A DNA stretch of 64,000 bases from Paralysiella testudinis (GCF_016894345.1 NZ_CP069798.1:1571385-1635384); one strand, 5' to 3'; shown: positions 1-10,076, numbered from the stretch's first letter. The notes: generated from the letters alone by a model not told the origin. Numbers and translations are program-made.

Positions 1-274
1 CCAGTAGGGCGGCAGCGAGTAACCAGAATAAAATGCTCGGTTTCCACATAATAAAGTGGGCATCTTTGAAAACAATGGTGGCGCCGCCGAAAATCACAAT
101 CAGCAATAGGCTAACCCATTGCATGGTTTGCAGCTTTTTGTATTTTATCCAAATAAAGGCTGCCTGAATTACCCCGGCTACCAGTGCCACGGCGGTGGCC
201 AATACGATGTTTTTGGTGAATACATAAGTGATAAAAAACAGAATAACAACCAATAGTTCAAAAAGCGCTTTCAT
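1..274 (-). CDS. yciB: YciB/IspZ inner-membrane protein (5' part, cut by window edge)
   Basis: The minus strand reads from ATG at 274 off the left edge, giving 91 residues that begin MKALFELLVVILFFITYVFT. Several hydrophobic helices follow, with the polar stretch IWIKYKKLQTMQW and then a motif around FKDAHFIMWKPSILFW. This pattern is typical of the septation-associated inner-membrane protein YciB (IspZ/IspA family), which is usually about 175-180 residues with five or six membrane spans. YciB is thought to help coordinate envelope synthesis and cell division. Only the N-terminal half is visible. Recognition rests on the motif order, not on a search. Confidence 0.8.
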   Translation of the reverse strand, partial: MKALFELLVVILFFITYVFTKNIVLATAVALVAGVIQAAFIWIKYKKLQTMQWVSLLLIVIFGGATIVFKDAHFIMWKPSILFWLLAAALL

Positions 275-733
275 AAATCCGTATCTTTGAAAAATAAAAA
301 TCTAAAGTTTATATCGCATAGCAGGCTTCAGGCAGCCTTTACGTAATGTTAAGGTGCTTTGGCCTGGGCGATTTAAAATCGTGCCGAATAATAACAGCAG
401 CCAGCGCTTTATGGCGAGGCGATTTGTGGTTGACGGCAGGCTGCACACGGTTTTCTGCTTAACTTTGGCGGTTTGGTGCGTGAAAATGCATCAAATTACA
501 GCGGAATTTGTTACGATTTGCAAACAATCAGCTTGTTTGTTTGTGAAAAAACAATATAAATTAACCAATGCGCTTGGCAGCAGGCATCAGAAAACGCTAT
601 GATGGCAGCGCTTATCAGGCGATACACAGTGCAAATGAAATTAATGAAATAATACAGTGGTTATCAATATGCAGCCGCAACTGCGTCGATATAAAGCAAT
701 ACCACTGTATTCAGAACGGGTTGGGAGACAAAT
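275..733. promoter_or_regulatory. Divergent intergenic region upstream of yciB and fimV
   Basis: This 459-bp gap separates divergent yciB and fimV and should hold both promoters. It contains one uptake-sequence copy near 331-342 and AT-rich stretches. Just before fimV there is an inverted repeat, ATACAGTGGT at 652-661 against ACCACTGTAT at 701-710. I see no convincing gene in it; an 82-codon frame at 354-602 has no ribosome site and resembles no family I know. Confidence 0.5.
652..710. repeat. 59-bp inverted repeat in the fimV leader
   Basis: Two perfect 10-nt arms, ATACAGTGGT (652-661) and ACCACTGTAT (701-710), enclose 39 nt just before the fimV ribosome site. The arms could form a leader hairpin, a protein-binding site or the ends of a tiny repeat element. 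The core does not show the Correia-type sequence seen elsewhere in the window. Confidence 0.5.
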
Positions 734-3187
734 TTGAATCAGCGTAATCAAATAAAAATCATTGCGGCTTCATTATGTGCCGCCGTATCCATGCAGGTGT
801 TGGCGGGCTTAGGCGGTTTGCAGGTTCAGTCGGGCTTGGGAGAGCCTTTTTCCGGCAGCATTGTGGTTACCGGCGAAGAAGCACGGCTGTTGCTGAGCAA
901 TAACGGCGCCGCAGTGATTACCGGCGCACCGCTGCGTGCCACCGTGGTGCGCCAAGGTGATAACGCGGTGTTGCGTCTGCGCTCCAGCCAAGCAATTCAA
1001 GAGCCCTTGCTCAGCTTTGGGCTGGTGGTGGGTGGGCAAGGGCGCCAGTACAGTGCCATTATGGATCCGCCCAATTACCGTGTGCGTGCGGCCACCCCGC
1101 CGGCAACAAGCGCTGATGGCCGTCGCGATGCGGCTAAGGCGGCGGTGAGTGCCGCTTTGCAGGATGCAGGCCAACAAAGCGCACGGGCGCAAACCAATGC
1201 TGCGGCATCGGTGTTTTCCGGCCAGCGCTACACAGTACAGCCGCAAGAAAATTTGATTGATGTGGCGCGCAAAGTGCAGCCCCAAGGCTTAACGCTGGGG
1301 CAAACCATGCGTGCTTTGGTGAAGGCCAATCCGCGTGCGTTTCGCAACGGCAATCCTGATTTGATGTACAAAAACGTAACTTTGCGCATCCCCAGCGCAG
1401 AGCAAATGCGCACATTGGCCAGGCAGCCAATCAGCCGCCCGGCGCCCACTGTAGGTGCGGCGCCGACAACAGCGCCCGAAGCACCCGCAGCTGGGATGGC
1501 GGCAACACCTGAGCCAACGGCTCCGGCATCTGCAGCGGTAAGCACTCCCGCGGATGCACAAACCACAGTGGCAGAAGCATCTGCACCAGTGGCCGCTTCC
1601 GAGCCGCTGGCGGCTTCTGCGGTCATGGCCAGCGAAGCAGAAGCGGCTTCGGCTGTTGTGGCGGCACCGGTAGCGCCCCCGCCGCCCCCACCCACGCCGG
1701 TGGTTGAACCGGAGCCGCAAGCAGGCTTTTTGGATGGTTTGTGGCCTTATATTCTCGGCGGCGGTGGTTTGCTGCTGTTGCTGGCATTATTGCTGCTGTT
1801 GCGCCGCCGCCAGCAAGCGCGTGCTGACGAAGCAGAAGAGGCCGCCGATGAAGTGGTGTTGGCAGATGAGCCTGTCCGTGCCGATCCGTCTTATGCTGTA
1901 GCCGCTGCTGCGGCAGCCCCTGTGAATAATGAAGACGACGATATTGTTTTTGCCGATATCGAACAGCAAATCAAAACTGTGGAAACGCCTACGCAAGCCC
2001 GTATGGCCGTTGAACCGTCGCCCGCGCCAGCCGCCAAACCGACAGCAGCGCAAGCCAACGAATGGGCGTGGCTGGATGATGCTGCCACTGCAGCAGCACA
2101 GCCGGCGACAAGCAGTAAAGCTGCATTGAGTAACGATGATGGTTGGTTGGACGAACAGACTTTTGACGAAAAAGAATTCAGCCCTACTGTGCCTGAAAGT
2201 GTTTCGCCCGAGCCGGTAGCGGCTCGGGCGGCACCGGCTGATGACGACTGGCTGCAATTTGATGCGGCTGAAGTGGCAGCGCCGGCAACAGCGGTTACTG
2301 TGGCGGCCGCTCAGCCGCCCGCAGCGGAAGAGGCGGTGGATGATTGGTCGTGGTTTGAAGAAAGTGCTCTGGCAGAAGTTTCCGAGCCAGAGCCCGTTGT
2401 TCCTGCGCCTATAGCAGAAACTCCTACTGCACCTGCTGTTGAGGCCGAAGTGGCCGAAATATCTTTGGATGAGGCTTTTGCCAGCGACGACTTTGAATGG
2501 CAGGTAGATCCGGCCAGCCAAGCAAATAGCCAAGCAAATACCGGTAATGAAACACCGCTGCAGAGCCTTGCCGGTGCAGCAACGCCTGCAGATAAAGCGC
2601 TGGCCGATGCCGTGGCCGATATTGATTTGGATGTAGATTTGCTGTCTTGGGACGATGAAGCCACCACCAGCCCGGCGGTTGAACCGCAACCTAGCCCGTC
2701 TGTAGCTGCCTCTGTCGATGCGATTGAGGGTATGGAAGACCTGAGTTGGGATGACGGCATGGATGTGGCCTTGGATTACGACGAGCCAAAGGCTGCTCAT
2801 GGCCATAAGAGCTCGGATCCGGGTGATGATGCCCGCCAGCGTCATGCTTTTGCTGCTGCTGATCAAGATTTGGCCGTAGCCGATATTGATTGGGGTGCTT
2901 TAGGTTTGACTGACGACGGGGGTAATCAGGCAGCGGCGTCACAGGGGGCGGCTATGGTTGAGGCGGATATTTTTGCCGTAGAGACGGAGCCGGTGCCGAT
3001 GGCCGCCAAACCGGCCGTCAACGTTAATCTGTCGGTACCGCTGGAAGCCAAGCTGGAGTTGGCGCAGATGTATCTGGAAATTGACGACGCACAAACCGCC
3101 CGTAAAACCTTGCAAGAGCTGATTACCGAAGCCGATGGCGAGATTTTGGCCGAAGCCAAATCGTTGCTGGCGCAGCTGGGCGATTAA
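734..3187 (+). CDS. fimV: FimV/TspA family peptidoglycan-binding pilus assembly protein
   Basis: The 817-residue protein starts at TTG (734), supported by GGGAGA at 723-728. Residues 1-24 form a signal peptide ending at VLAG. A FimV N-terminal domain follows (GLGGLQVQSGLGEPF). A LysM-like peptidoglycan-binding module lies at about 164-222, then an Ala/Pro-rich linker. One membrane span (LLLLLALLLLLRRRQQ) sits at about 337-360. A long acidic cytoplasmic region follows, and the last 50 residues form the conserved FimV C-terminal helical module (KLELAQMYLEIDDAQTARK). Known homologues organise type IV pili and polar assemblies; the neisserial one is called TspA. Position directly before truA matches FimV loci in other proteobacteria. 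Confidence 0.92.
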   Translation: MNQRNQIKIIAASLCAAVSMQVLAGLGGLQVQSGLGEPFSGSIVVTGEEARLLLSNNGAAVITGAPLRATVVRQGDNAVLRLRSSQAIQEPLLSFGLVVGGQGRQYSAIMDPPNYRVRAATPPATSADGRRDAAKAAVSAALQDAGQQSARAQTNAAASVFSGQRYTVQPQENLIDVARKVQPQGLTLGQTMRALVKANPRAFRNGNPDLMYKNVTLRIPSAEQMRTLARQPISRPAPTVGAAPTTAPEAPAAGMAATPEPTAPASAAVSTPADAQTTVAEASAPVAASEPLAASAVMASEAEAASAVVAAPVAPPPPPPTPVVEPEPQAGFLDGLWPYILGGGGLLLLLALLLLLRRRQQARADEAEEAADEVVLADEPVRADPSYAVAAAAAAPVNNEDDDIVFADIEQQIKTVETPTQARMAVEPSPAPAAKPTAAQANEWAWLDDAATAAAQPATSSKAALSNDDGWLDEQTFDEKEFSPTVPESVSPEPVAARAAPADDDWLQFDAAEVAAPATAVTVAAAQPPAAEEAVDDWSWFEESALAEVSEPEPVVPAPIAETPTAPAVEAEVAEISLDEAFASDDFEWQVDPASQANSQANTGNETPLQSLAGAATPADKALADAVADIDLDVDLLSWDDEATTSPAVEPQPSPSVAASVDAIEGMEDLSWDDGMDVALDYDEPKAAHGHKSSDPGDDARQRHAFAAADQDLAVADIDWGALGLTDDGGNQAAASQGAAMVEADIFAVETEPVPMAAKPAVNVNLSVPLEAKLELAQMYLEIDDAQTARKTLQELITEADGEILAEAKSLLAQLGD

Positions 3188-3204
3188 GCTTGGTGTTCGC
3201 ACAC

Positions 3205-3234
3205 AACGCCCGCAGACCTTGCGGGCGTTTTTTG
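3205..3234 (+). terminator. Rho-independent terminator after fimV
   Basis: AACGCCCGC pairs with GCGGGCGTT around an AGACCTT loop and is followed by a run of T. It lies 17 bp after the fimV stop and separates fimV from truA. Confidence 0.85.
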
Positions 3235-3298
3235 TTATGATGCCGGTTTTTGCGCCAACGTGGCGGCCATGTTTAAGGCTGCCTGAAACCGATTTGCG

Positions 3299-4114
3299 AT
3301 GATCAATAACCCCTCAAGCCCACAACGCTGGGCGCTGACCTTGGCTTATAACGGCGCCTATTTCCACGGCTGGCAAAAGCAGCCGGATGGCGTTTACACC
3401 GTTCAGGCAGCCTTGGAAGCGGCCATCAGTGAAGTGGCCGCCGAAGCGGTGGGCATTACCGTGGCCGGGCGCACCGATGCGGGTGTGCATGCCACTGCGC
3501 AGGTGGTGCATTTCGATACCCACGCCCGTCGCAGCGAGCAAGCTTGGGTGCGCGGCGTTAATACCGTGGCCGACAAACATGTGCGCGTGCTGACTGCTCA
3601 GCCGGTGGTGGCGCATTTTCATGCCCGTTTTGATGCCTTTGGTCGCCGTTACCGTTATGTGCTGGAATCCGGCCGCGTGCGTTCGCCCTTGCTGCGTGGC
3701 CGTGCGGGCTGGACGCATCTGCCCTTGGATATGGCCGCCATGCGTGAAGCGGCGGCGCTATTGGTGGGCGAGCATGATTTTTCCAGCTTCCGTTCGTCTG
3801 CTTGCCAAGCCAAATCGCCGATAAAAACGTTATACAATATCCGCCTGGCCGGCAGCCCCGCGTTTATGGTGCTGGATTTGCACGGCAATGCTTTTTTGCA
3901 CAATATGGTGCGCAATATTGTGGGCGCACTGGTGTATGTGGGCAGTGGCAAATTAAGTGTGGCCGGATTTGCCGACTTGCTGGCCGCCCGCAGCCGCCAA
4001 ACCGCACCGCCCACTTTTATGCCCGACGGCCTGTATCTTGTCGGTGTGGATTACCCGCCGGAATTCGGCATGAGCACACCGCCGCTGCCGCCGTGGCTGT
4101 GGCCGGATATATAG
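3299..4114 (+). CDS. truA: tRNA pseudouridine(38-40) synthase TruA
   Basis: A 271-residue protein with the family hallmark [10 protein letters not shown]; the catalytic aspartate is D60, the same number as in E. coli TruA. The N-terminal [15 protein letters not shown] and the later [19 protein letters not shown] and [15 protein letters not shown] are also typical. The enzyme isomerises uridines 38-40 in the anticodon arm of many tRNAs. An uptake sequence sits 11 bp upstream at 3276-3287. The gene is followed after 45 bp by trpF in the same direction, so the two may be co-transcribed. Confidence 0.95.
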   Translation: MINNPSSPQRWALTLAYNGAYFHGWQKQPDGVYTVQAALEAAISEVAAEAVGITVAGRTDAGVHATAQVVHFDTHARRSEQAWVRGVNTVADKHVRVLTAQPVVAHFHARFDAFGRRYRYVLESGRVRSPLLRGRAGWTHLPLDMAAMREAAALLVGEHDFSSFRSSACQAKSPIKTLYNIRLAGSPAFMVLDLHGNAFLHNMVRNIVGALVYVGSGKLSVAGFADLLAARSRQTAPPTFMPDGLYLVGVDYPPEFGMSTPPLPPWLWPDI

Positions 4115-4159
4115 GCTGCTGTTTTCAGGCAGCCTTGCCATTATCAATAGAAAGTATCC

Positions 4160-4777
4160 ATGAATACACGCATTAAAATCTGCGGCATTACCCGCCCGCA
4201 AGACGCTTTGGCGGCCGCCGATTTGGGAGTTGATGCCATCGGATTGGTGTTTTTTAATGGCAGCAAACGGGCAGTGGATGCTGCGCAGGCACAAGCGGTG
4301 GTGCGGGCGCTACCGCCCTTGGTGAGCGCAGTGGGTTTGTTTGTGAATGCCGATGCGGCGGAAGTGGCGGCGGTGTTGCAACAAGTGCCGCTGGATGTGT
4401 TACAGTTTCACGGCGATGAAACGGCGGCTTTTTGCCGCCAATTTGCGCGGCCTTATATTAAGGCGGTGCGGGTGGCGACGGCGGCCGATATTGATGCGGC
4501 TGCCCGCGATTTTGCCGATGCGCGCGCCTTATTATTGGATGCGGCAGTACCCGGCCAATATGGCGGCACCGGCCAGCGGTTCGATTGGTGTGTACTGCCC
4601 GCCCAGATGCCCATGCCGTGGCTGCTGGCCGGTGGGCTGGATGCTAATAATGTGGCGCAGGCAATTGCCCAAAGCGGCGCGGTGGCGGTGGATGTGTCCG
4701 GCGGCGTGGAAAGTGCGCCCGGCATTAAAGATGCGGCCAAAATGGCGGCGTTTATCCGCCAAGCGCGCGGCGGTTGA
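4160..4777 (+). CDS. trpF: Phosphoribosylanthranilate isomerase TrpF
   Basis: A 205-residue single TIM barrel with the N-terminal KICGITRPQDA signature (catalytic cysteine), LGLVF-type strand (AIGLVFFNGSKR), LDVLQFHGDE and a C-terminal DVSGGVESAPGIKD phosphate-binding loop. It converts N-(5-phosphoribosyl)anthranilate to CdRP in tryptophan synthesis. It is monofunctional, not fused to trpC. trpB follows after 112 bp that contain an uptake-sequence hairpin. Confidence 0.95.
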   Translation: MNTRIKICGITRPQDALAAADLGVDAIGLVFFNGSKRAVDAAQAQAVVRALPPLVSAVGLFVNADAAEVAAVLQQVPLDVLQFHGDETAAFCRQFARPYIKAVRVATAADIDAAARDFADARALLLDAAVPGQYGGTGQRFDWCVLPAQMPMPWLLAGGLDANNVAQAIAQSGAVAVDVSGGVESAPGIKDAAKMAAFIRQARGG

Positions 4778-4805
4778 GTGTATTGCCTAGTGTGCATTGA
4801 AATAA

Positions 4806-4832
4806 CGCTGCCTGAAACCGTTCAGGCAGCCT
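4806..4832. terminator. Inverted uptake-sequence pair between trpF and trpB
   Basis: GCTGCCTGAAACC and its complement form a short hairpin. Inverted uptake sequences often act as terminators in Neisseriaceae, but here the T-run is missing, so readthrough into trpB is likely. Confidence 0.45.
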
Positions 4833-4889
4833 AAGATGGATTGATTTTCTTCACGCCGCCTTTCAGGCAGCTTGAGATTGAAAGCAAAT

Positions 4890-6092
4890 ATGCAAGACTA
4901 CCATTCCCCCGATGAAAACGGTTTTTTTGGCGTGCATGGCGGCCAATATGTGTCGGAAACGCTGATTGCCGCCTTGGCCGAGTTGAAACAAGCCTATGCC
5001 CAAGCCAAGCAGGATCCGGCATTTTGGGCGGCGTTTGAGCGTGATTTGAAATACTATGTCGGCCGCCCCAGCCCGGTATATCACGCCGAGCGTTTGAGCC
5101 GCCATTTGGGCGGTGCGCAGATTTACCTTAAGCGCGAAGACCTCAACCACAGCGGTGCGCACAAAATCAACAACACCATCGGCCAAGCCTTGCTGGCACA
5201 GCGCATGGGCAAAATGCGGGTGATTGCCGAAACCGGTGCCGGCCAACACGGCGTGGCTTCGGCCACGGTGGCGGCGCGTTTCGGCATGGATTGCACCGTG
5301 TATATGGGCGCGGAAGACATCCAGCGCCAAGCGCCCAATGTGTTCCGCATGAAATTGCTCGGTGCCAAAGTGGTGGCGGTGGAATCCGGCTCCAAAACCC
5401 TGAAAGACGCCATGAATGAAGCCATGCGCGAATGGGTGGCGCGGGTGGACGACACCTTTTACATCATCGGCACCGCCGCCGGTCCCATGCCTTATCCGGA
5501 AATGGTGCGCGACTTCCAATGCGTAATCGGCAACGAAGCCAAGCAGCAAATGCAGGCGCTGATTGGCCGCCAGCCCGATGTGGCGGTGGCTTGCGTGGGT
5601 GGCGGCTCCAATGCCATTGGCCTGTTTCACCCTTATATCGGCGAAGCCAATGTGCGCCTGGTGGGCGTGGAAGCGGGCGGCACCGCATTAAGCGGCAGCC
5701 AACACGCCGCGCCGATTACTTCAGGCAGCCCCATCGGTGTGCTGCACGGTTTTCGCAGCTATTTGATGCAAGACGAGCACGGCCAAGTGGCGGGCACGCA
5801 TTCGGTGTCGGCCGGTTTAGACTACCCCGGCATCGGACCCGAGCACAGCCATTTGCACGATATCGGTCGCGTGGATTATGTGGCCGCCAGCGACGATGCC
5901 GCGCTGGCCGCGTTTGACGCCTTGTGTCGCTTTGAAGGCATTATTCCGGCGCTGGAATCCAGCCATGCCTTGGCTTGGGCCATCGAAAACGCCCCGGCCA
6001 TGCGCCCAGACGAAGTGATTTTGGTGAATTTGTCGGGCCGTGGCGATAAAGACATCAACACCGTAGCCAAATTAAAAGGCATTGCATTGTAA
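4890..6092 (+). CDS. trpB: Tryptophan synthase beta chain TrpB
   Basis: The 400-residue protein starts at ATG 4890 ([14 protein letters not shown]), which matches the family N-terminus better than the in-frame TTG at 4872. The PLP lysine is K92 in HSGAHKINN. The glycine-rich phosphate loop [12 protein letters not shown] and the [10 protein letters not shown] motif are present. It condenses indole and serine to tryptophan with TrpA. trpA is not adjacent: two unrelated genes lie between. Confidence 0.96.
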   Translation: MQDYHSPDENGFFGVHGGQYVSETLIAALAELKQAYAQAKQDPAFWAAFERDLKYYVGRPSPVYHAERLSRHLGGAQIYLKREDLNHSGAHKINNTIGQALLAQRMGKMRVIAETGAGQHGVASATVAARFGMDCTVYMGAEDIQRQAPNVFRMKLLGAKVVAVESGSKTLKDAMNEAMREWVARVDDTFYIIGTAAGPMPYPEMVRDFQCVIGNEAKQQMQALIGRQPDVAVACVGGGSNAIGLFHPYIGEANVRLVGVEAGGTALSGSQHAAPITSGSPIGVLHGFRSYLMQDEHGQVAGTHSVSAGLDYPGIGPEHSHLHDIGRVDYVAASDDAALAAFDALCRFEGIIPALESSHALAWAIENAPAMRPDEVILVNLSGRGDKDINTVAKLKGIAL

Positions 6093-6100
6093 AATCCATC

Positions 6101-6124
6101 AGGCTACCTGAAACCGGGTAGCCT
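6101..6124. terminator. Hairpin after trpB made of a variant uptake sequence
   Basis: AGGCTACC and GGGTAGCCT pair around TGAAACC, 8 bp after the trpB stop. The left arm is AGGCTACCTGAA, the variant known as the Eikenella-type dialect. No long T-run follows. Confidence 0.5.
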
Positions 6125-6144
6125 GTGTTTTGAAGGAAACCCTT

Positions 6145-6420
6145 ATGTCTCAACATTCCGTGCTCACCGTGGTGGGAAAAAACCGCATCGGCATTGTGTA
6201 TGAAGTGGCCAAAATTTTGGCCGAAAACCGCCTTAATATCGTGAACATCAGCCAGCAGTTGATGGACGATTATTTCACCATGATTATCCTGCTGGGCACC
6301 GAGCAATGCCCTAAAAGTCGAGAAGACATTATGGCGCTGATGGCGGCCGAAGGCCAAAAGCTGGGGTTGGATATGCGTTTGCAAGACGAAGCGCTGTTTA
6401 ATGCCATGCATCGGGTGTAG
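6145..6420 (+). CDS. ACT domain protein, UPF0237 family
   Basis: A 91-residue protein starting at ATG 6145 with AAGGAA at 6133-6138; an upstream TTG at 6130 overlaps that site and is unlikely. The whole protein is one ACT domain (SVLTVVGKNRIGIVYEVAKI), an amino-acid-sensing fold. It ends 74 bp before the UPF0210 gene. This pair is conserved in many bacteria, which suggests that the ACT protein regulates or assists the UPF0210 protein. The ligand is unknown. Confidence 0.85.
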   Translation: MSQHSVLTVVGKNRIGIVYEVAKILAENRLNIVNISQQLMDDYFTMIILLGTEQCPKSREDIMALMAAEGQKLGLDMRLQDEALFNAMHRV

Positions 6421-6494
6421 CCCTTGCACTGCAACGCTGCCTGAAGCATTGAGTTTAGCTGCAACGCCGCCCTTTTTTAATAAAGCAGAACCGC

Positions 6495-7856
6495 ATGAAT
6501 TTCTCCATCCAATCCGCTGAAATCCTCGAAACGCTGCGCATGGTTTCCGACCAGCATTTTGATGTGCGCACCATCACCATCGGCATCGATTTGCACGACT
6601 GCATCGATGCCGACATCGACCGCCTCAACCAAAAAATCTACGCCAAAATCACCCACACCGGCCAGCATCTGGTCAAAACGGCGCAGCATTTGTCGGCCAA
6701 ATACGGCGTGCCGATTGTAAACCAGCGCATTGCGGTAACGCCGATTGCGCAAATCGCCGCCGCCAGCGGTGCCGACAGCTATGTGAGCATTGCGCAAACG
6801 CTCGACCGCGCAGCCAAGGCCATCGGCGTGTCGTTTATCGGCGGTTTTTCCGCGCTGGTGCACAAAGGCATGAGCCGCAGCGATGAAACCCTAATCCGCT
6901 CCATTCCCGAAGCGATGCAAAGCACCGATATTGTGTGCAGCTCGGTAAACATCGGCAGCACGCGGGCGGGCATCAATATGGATGCGGTGCGGCTGATGGG
7001 CGAAACCATCAAACACACCGCCGCCATCACCCCCGAAGGTTTCGGCTGCGCCAAACTGGTGGTGTTTTGCAATGCAGTGGAAGACAACCCCTTTATGGCC
7101 GGAGCGTTTCACGGCGCGGGCGAGGCGGGCAGCATCATCAATGTGGGCGTGTCCGGCCCCGGTGTGGTGCGCTCGGCACTGGTCAATTCAGACGCACAAA
7201 CGCTCACCGAAGTGGCCGAAGTGGTGAAGAAAACCGCGTTTAAAATCACCCGCGTGGGCGAATTGATTGGCCACGAAGCCAGCAAAATGCTGGGCATTCC
7301 GTTTGGCATTCTCGATTTATCACTGGCACCCACCCCGGCGGTGGGCGACAGCGTGGCGCGTATTTTGGAAGCCATGGGCTTGAGCGTGTGCGGCACCCAC
7401 GGCACCACCGCCGCCTTGGCGCTGTTGAACGATGCGGTAAAAAAAGGCGGCATGATGGCCTCTTCATCGGTGGGCGGTTTGAGTGGCGCGTTTATTCCGG
7501 TATCGGAAGACGAAGGCATGATTGCCGCCGCCGAAGCCGGTGTGCTCACCTTGGATAAACTGGAAGCGATGACCGCCGTGTGCTCGGTGGGGCTGGACAT
7601 GATTGCCGTGCCCGGCCACACCAGCGCCGCCACTATTGCCGGCATTATTGCCGACGAAGCCGCCATCGGCATGATTAACAGCAAAACCACCGCCGTGCGC
7701 ATTATTCCGGTGCCGGGCAAAGACGTGGGCGACAGCGTGGAATTCGGCGGCCTGCTGGGACGCGCGCCGATTATGCCGGTGAAAGACGGTAACTGCGACG
7801 TGTTTGTGGCGCGGGGCGGGCGTATTCCGGCGCCGGTACAGGCAATGAAAAATTAA
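6495..7856 (+). CDS. UPF0210 (DUF711) family protein
   Basis: A 453-residue protein with family segments [44 protein letters not shown] and [19 protein letters not shown]. The family has a fold related to pyruvate formate-lyase-like barrels but lacks a firmly established reaction. It is paired with the ACT-domain gene upstream and lies between trpB and trpA. Start ATG 6495 is preceded by only weak ribosome-site sequence (AAGCAGAACCGC). I do not assign a reaction. Confidence 0.85.
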   Translation: MNFSIQSAEILETLRMVSDQHFDVRTITIGIDLHDCIDADIDRLNQKIYAKITHTGQHLVKTAQHLSAKYGVPIVNQRIAVTPIAQIAAASGADSYVSIAQTLDRAAKAIGVSFIGGFSALVHKGMSRSDETLIRSIPEAMQSTDIVCSSVNIGSTRAGINMDAVRLMGETIKHTAAITPEGFGCAKLVVFCNAVEDNPFMAGAFHGAGEAGSIINVGVSGPGVVRSALVNSDAQTLTEVAEVVKKTAFKITRVGELIGHEASKMLGIPFGILDLSLAPTPAVGDSVARILEAMGLSVCGTHGTTAALALLNDAVKKGGMMASSSVGGLSGAFIPVSEDEGMIAAAEAGVLTLDKLEAMTAVCSVGLDMIAVPGHTSAATIAGIIADEAAIGMINSKTTAVRIIPVPGKDVGDSVEFGGLLGRAPIMPVKDGNCDVFVARGGRIPAPVQAMKN

Positions 7857-7863
7857 CAGATAT

Positions 7864-7908
7864 GGTTTCAGGCAGCCTTGATTTAATCTCCTAAGGCTGC
7901 CTGAAACC
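7864..7908. terminator. Inverted uptake-sequence hairpin after the UPF0210 gene
   Basis: GGTTTCAGGCAGCCTT (7864-7879) pairs perfectly with AAGGCTGCCTGAAACC (7893-7908). It lies 8 bp after the stop codon and before trpA. Confidence 0.6.
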
Positions 7909-7928
7909 CCAAAACACAGAAAGCAAAC

Positions 7929-8714
7929 ATGAGCCGCATTCAACCCACTTTTGCCGAACTCAATGGTGCCACCGCCTTGGTGTCTTACATCACCGCCGGC
8001 GATCCTGATTTAGACACCACGCTGGCACTGATGCACACCCTGGCCGAAAACGGCAGCGACATTATCGAATTGGGCGTGCCGTTTTCCGACCCCATGGCCG
8101 ACGGCCCGGTGATTCAGGCCGCCGCAGAACGCGCCTTGGCGCAAGGCGTGAGCCTGGCTGATGTGTTGGCGCTGGTGGCGCGTTTTCGCCAACACAATAC
8201 GCACACACCGGTGGTGCTGATGGGCTATCTCAACCCGGTGCACCGCATGGGCTATGCCGCTTTTGCCGCAGCGGCAGCGCAGGCGGGAGTGGACGGCGTG
8301 CTCACCGTGGATTGCCCCGCCGAAAGCATTGATGATTTACAGGTAGCCTTACAGCAACACAATCTGGATTGCATCTTTTTAATTGCCCCCACCACCACCG
8401 ATGCGCGCGTAAAAACCATTGCGCAAAAAGCCGGTGGTTTTGTGTATTATGTGTCGCTCAAAGGCGTTACCGGCTCGGCGCAGTTGGATACCGCCGCGGT
8501 TTCGCGTAAAATTGAGCATTTGCGCCAATCCATTTCGTTGCCCATCGGCGTGGGCTTTGGCATTAAAGACGCCGCCGGCGCCCGTGCCGTGGGTGCTGTG
8601 GCCGATGCGGTGATTGTGGGCAGCCGTTTGGTGCAAACCATTGCCGACAACCCCGGCAACGAAGCGGCCGCACTGGCAGCGGTGGTGGCGGAGCTGAAGC
8701 AGGCGCTGGCTTGA
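7929..8714 (+). CDS. trpA: Tryptophan synthase alpha chain TrpA
   Basis: A 261-residue TIM barrel with the catalytic glutamate and aspartate in DIIELGVPFSDPMADGP (about E47 and D58). Later YYVSLKGVTGS and IGVGFGIKDAAGA loops bind indole-glycerol phosphate. It cleaves indole-3-glycerol phosphate to indole, which is channelled to TrpB. It is 1.8 kb from trpB, unlike the usual adjacent trpBA. A 12-mer uptake sequence follows the stop near 8731. Confidence 0.95.
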   Translation: MSRIQPTFAELNGATALVSYITAGDPDLDTTLALMHTLAENGSDIIELGVPFSDPMADGPVIQAAAERALAQGVSLADVLALVARFRQHNTHTPVVLMGYLNPVHRMGYAAFAAAAAQAGVDGVLTVDCPAESIDDLQVALQQHNLDCIFLIAPTTTDARVKTIAQKAGGFVYYVSLKGVTGSAQLDTAAVSRKIEHLRQSISLPIGVGFGIKDAAGARAVGAVADAVIVGSRLVQTIADNPGNEAAALAAVVAELKQALA

Positions 8715-8805
8715 TACGGTGCTGGTTTTACAGGCTGCCTGAAAGCCACTTTAGCCGGGCAAAAATTAACGGAATCAAGCGCAAACCATTCAAGGGAGTT
8801 TAATC

Positions 8806-9180
8806 ATGTACCGTTCTGCATTAGTACTGGCTTTGTCGGCCATTTTATTGGGTGCTTGCGGAAAGCAGGCAGCCGAAACACAAGCCGAAACGCAAGTCTC
8901 AGCATCCGCCACCAGCACTGCCCAACACGACCGCAGCGCTGACCGCACTGTTTTTGTACAAGAATGCACCGCTAGCTGGCCTAAATCGCAACAAACCGCC
9001 GCCGTGCAGCAATATTGCGATTGCATGGCCGATTATGTGATGAATAAATACGATGCCGAAACCTATCGGCGTATTGATGATGCCATCCGCAGCCAGCAAT
9101 CCAATGCCGAAACCGAAGCCTTTATGGCCGATCTGAACGGCAACGGACTCAAAGCCTGCCCGGCACCCGCTGCCGAATAA
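8806..9180 (+). CDS. Small cysteine-containing lipoprotein
   Basis: A 124-residue protein with a lipoprotein signal: [18 protein letters not shown], lipobox LGAC with C18 as the modified residue. The mature part begins with a low-complexity Gln/Ala/Thr linker. A compact domain follows with VQECTASWP and [13 protein letters not shown], so several cysteines could form disulfides in the periplasm. AGGGAG precedes the start. It sits between trpA and accD. I do not recognise a named family and give no function. Confidence 0.75.
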   Translation: MYRSALVLALSAILLGACGKQAAETQAETQVSASATSTAQHDRSADRTVFVQECTASWPKSQQTAAVQQYCDCMADYVMNKYDAETYRRIDDAIRSQQSNAETEAFMADLNGNGLKACPAPAAE

Positions 9181-9209
9181 ACTGGCTTTACCTCAAAGGA
9201 TACCCGCCC

Positions 9210-10076
9210 ATGAGCTGGCTCGATAAAATCTTACCGCCGAAAATCAAAAAAGACGAAAACGGCAAATCCGCCGTGCCCGAAGGCCTATGGCAAAAATGCC
9301 CCGCCTGTGCCGCCACTTTGTATGCCACCGATTTGCAGAAAAACCAGCAAGTATGCCCTAAATGCGGCCACCACAACCCGGTGGGTGCGCGCGAGCGGCT
9401 GGATTTGCTGCTCGACGAACAAGGCCGCAGCGAAATCGGCGCCCACATCAAACCGGTGGATATTTTGAAATTCCGCGACAGCAAAAAATACACCGACCGC
9501 TTAAGTGCCGCGCGCAAGCTTACCGATGAAGACGATGCGCTGGTGGTGATGCGCGGCACCATCAACGGCGTGCCCGCGGTGGTGGCGGCGTTTGAATTCC
9601 GCTTTATCGGCGGCTCCATGGGTTCGGTGGTGGGCGAGCGTTTTGTGCAAGGCGTGCGCGAGGCGGTGGCGCACAAGGCGGCTTTTGTGTGCGTGTCCGC
9701 TTCCGGCGGCGCCCGTATGCAGGAAGGCCTCAATTCACTGATGCAGATGAGCAAAACCAGCGCCGCCCTGCATTTGCTCGACGACAACGATTTGCCGTTT
9801 GTGTCGGTGCTCACCGATCCCACCATGGGCGGCGTGTCGGCCAGCTTTGCCTTTTTGGGCGATGTGGTGCTGGCTGAGCCGGGTGCCTTAATCGGCTTTG
9901 CCGGCCCGCGCGTGATTGAACAAACCGTGCGCGAAACCCTGCCCGAAGGCTTCCAGCGTGCCGAATTTTTGCTTGAAAAAGGCGCGGTAGACCAAATTGT
10001 TGATCGGCGCGAACTCAAAGCCCGCTTGGCTAGCCTGATTACCCTGTTGCGCCGCCAAGACGCCGCAGCGGCCTGA
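9210..10076 (+). CDS. accD: Acetyl-CoA carboxylase carboxyltransferase subunit beta AccD
   Basis: A 288-residue subunit with the N-terminal zinc ribbon: C30 and C33 in [11 protein letters not shown]49 and C52 in VCPKCGHH. The carboxyltransferase core has [16 protein letters not shown] and [22 protein letters not shown] motifs. Together with AccA it moves the carboxyl group from biotin to acetyl-CoA, the first step of fatty-acid synthesis. The spacing of 29 bp after the lipoprotein suggests co-transcription. Confidence 0.96.
   Translation: MSWLDKILPPKIKKDENGKSAVPEGLWQKCPACAATLYATDLQKNQQVCPKCGHHNPVGARERLDLLLDEQGRSEIGAHIKPVDILKFRDSKKYTDRLSAARKLTDEDDALVVMRGTINGVPAVVAAFEFRFIGGSMGSVVGERFVQGVREAVAHKAAFVCVSASGGARMQEGLNSLMQMSKTSAALHLLDDNDLPFVSVLTDPTMGGVSASFAFLGDVVLAEPGALIGFAGPRVIEQTVRETLPEGFQRAEFLLEKGAVDQIVDRRELKARLASLITLLRRQDAAAA

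Noticed and set aside
354..602. An 82-codon frame between yciB and fimV
   Set aside because: No ribosome site, no recognisable domain and unusual composition; it lies in a promoter region.
1787..2866. A 359-codon frame antisense to fimV
   Set aside because: It mirrors the repetitive GC-rich fimV sequence, with Arg/Cys/Ser-rich translation and no domain; the sense frame is clearly a gene.
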